Shown here in pieces: positions 5,545 through 6,557 of a DNA stretch of 6,557 bases (positions are counted from its first letter, which is position 1; every line of letters begins with the position of its first letter). The notes under the pieces are model-generated. The model saw only the letters and a program-made list of their open reading frames with translations, had not been told where the DNA came from and did not search any database. Both the position numbers and the translations under genes were made by a program. The DNA is from an uncultured Collinsella sp. (lineage in GTDB: Bacteria > Actinomycetota > Coriobacteriia > Coriobacteriales > Coriobacteriaceae), in contig UQUL01000067.1 of assembly GCA_900544235.1 (NCBI GenBank), positions 1 through 6,557 on the forward strand, in the 5' to 3' direction.

Positions 5545-6519
5545 ATGGTTGATACAGATTTTGCTTGGCGGCTTACGCAAAGACTCGTGCGGATCGACAG
5601 TTCCGACCCAGGTGCGTATGAGGGCGAGATTGAACGCTATATCAAAGCGTTGGTTGAGGAACGGTTAGCGCAGCTGAGCCATCCGGTACTCGATGCCGTG
5701 CAAATTGCAGAGCTCGAAGCACTCCCCGGGCGCCGCAACCTTATGATTACCGTGCCGGGAGTGAGCGACGAGGCGCGACTCGTCTACATCTGCCACATGG
5801 ATACCGTTACGCTGGGCGATGGCTGGGACGCGGACATTACGCCGCTCGGGGCGGTCGTGCGCGACGGCAAGCTCTACGGCCGCGGTGCCTGCGATATGAA
5901 GGGTGGCCTGGCCTGTGCCATTGCCGCACTGGTCCATACGCTCGAGCGCGTGGCGGCGGATGGCGTGCTGCCCCGCCGCGGCTTTTCGCTCATCTGCTCG
6001 GTCGACGAGGAAGACTTTATGCGAGGCTCAGAGACCGCGATCGATGCCGGCTGGGTCGGCTCGCGTGAATGGGTGCTGGACACCGAGCCCACCGACGGAC
6101 AGATCCAGGTGGCGCACAAGGGGCGTACGTGGTTCGAGATTGAAATGGCTGGCGTGACGGCGCATGCGAGCCAGCCGTGGAAGGGCGCGGATGCCGTCGC
6201 CGCCATGGCCGAGGTCGTGTGTTCGCTCCGTCGCGCGTTTGTGGCGCTGCCCGCGCACGATGAGCTGGGGTCTTCGACCATCACGTTTGGCCAAATCGAG
6301 GGCGGATATCGCCCCTATGTCGTGCCCGACCGCGCCAAGGTCTGGGTCGATATGCGCCTGACTCCGCCGACTGATACGGCCGTCGCGAAGCGCATGGTAG
6401 AGCAGGCCATCGCCAGCGCCGAAGCCGCCGTTCCCGGTTGCCACGGCAGCTACGTCGTGACGGGCGACCGCCCCGCCATCGAGCGCGACCCAAACTCTCC
6501 CCTTCTAGCAGTGCTCAAG
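5545..6519 (+). CDS. M20-family zinc metallopeptidase/deacylase (ArgE/DapE/CPG2 type), 3' end missing
   Basis: The 325 genuine residues belong to a cytosolic M20 amidohydrolase that cleaves peptides or N-acyl amino acids. The catalytic domain shows CHMDTV (zinc ligand H84, D86), GRGACDMKGG with bridging D117, SVDEED with general base E155 and zinc ligand E156, and LDTEPT (D179, E181). The lid/dimerisation domain starts near 188 and has GVTAHASQPWKG with H207. The last zinc-binding His and the C-terminal part of the catalytic domain lie beyond the contig end, probably some 60-100 residues. I chose the ATG at 5545 because it follows the upstream terminator, has GAGGT (5536-5540) just before it and starts at the usual family N-terminus; the open frame back to a GTG at 5398 reads through the terminator. 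The frame continues into LSLIHI-stop, which is adapter. The substrate cannot be assigned. It is likely transcribed independently of serC-serA. Confidence 0.88.
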
Positions 6520-6557
6520 CTGTCTCTTATACACATCTGACGCTGCCGACGAAGCTA
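6520..6557. other. Illumina Nextera (Tn5 tagmentation) adapter sequence, not genomic
   Basis: CTGTCTCTTATACACATCT (6520-6538) is the reverse complement of the 19-bp Tn5 mosaic end used in Nextera libraries. GACGCTGCCGACGA (6539-6552) then completes the reverse complement of the Nextera read-1 adapter. The last five bases, AGCTA, sit where the i5 index would begin; from memory they fit the reverse complement of index S515 (TTCTAGCT). C6520 could be either genome or adapter. The sequence translates as LSLIHI-stop, a familiar artefact at contig ends. Confidence 0.98.

Noticed and set aside
5545..6519. M20 protein as an inactive paralogue lacking the last zinc His
   Set aside because: The His lies in the C-terminal part cut off by the contig end; all visible catalytic residues are intact.
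6520..6538. Tn5 mosaic end as a sign of a transposon
   Set aside because: It is followed directly by the Nextera read-1 adapter and an index-like tail, so it is a library artefact and not an integrated element.

Overview
The window is ordinary chromosomal sequence from a GC-rich bacterium. The strong use of G or C at third codon positions, the Shine-Dalgarno sites and the sequences of the serC/serA products suggest an actinobacterial gut anaerobe of the Coriobacteriia (Collinsella-like). That assignment is inference from protein character, not from a database match. I see no mobile element, CRISPR array, RNA gene or phage gene.

Layout, left to right. A strong intrinsic terminator (8-46) ends a minus-strand gene for a PPP-type metallophosphoesterase (83-922). 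A 253-base divergent region follows, with a plausible minus-strand promoter and several short inverted repeats. It leads into a plus-strand CPA1 cation/proton antiporter with two C-terminal RCK_C (TrkA-C) domains, NhaP2-like (1176-2777). The next 229 bases hold a possible micro-ORF behind a perfect AGGAGG but without a standard start codon, then a weak promoter for the serine genes. serC (3007-4131) and serA (4204-5367) form a two-gene operon that turns 3-phosphoglycerate into phosphoserine. The operon is closed by a strong terminator at 5430-5466. A separately transcribed M20-family zinc peptidase/deacylase begins at 5545 and runs off the end.

The last 38 bases are not genomic. They match the Illumina Nextera Tn5 mosaic end, the read-1 adapter and the first bases of an index. 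The apparent C-terminus LSLIHI-stop of the last gene is therefore adapter translation, and the gene is truncated at or near base 6519.

How the genes work together: only serC and serA are clearly functionally linked (oxidation by SerA, then transamination by SerC). The third pathway enzyme, phosphoserine phosphatase, is not in the window. The phosphoesterase at the left is a PPP-family enzyme, and I do not propose it as the missing phosphatase. The antiporter and the peptidase appear to be independent transcription units. I found no convincing undescribed system. The points most worth a second look are the adapter artefact, the AUU/UUG micro-ORF, the missing canonical catalytic Glu in SerA, and a few promoter-overlapping palindromes.
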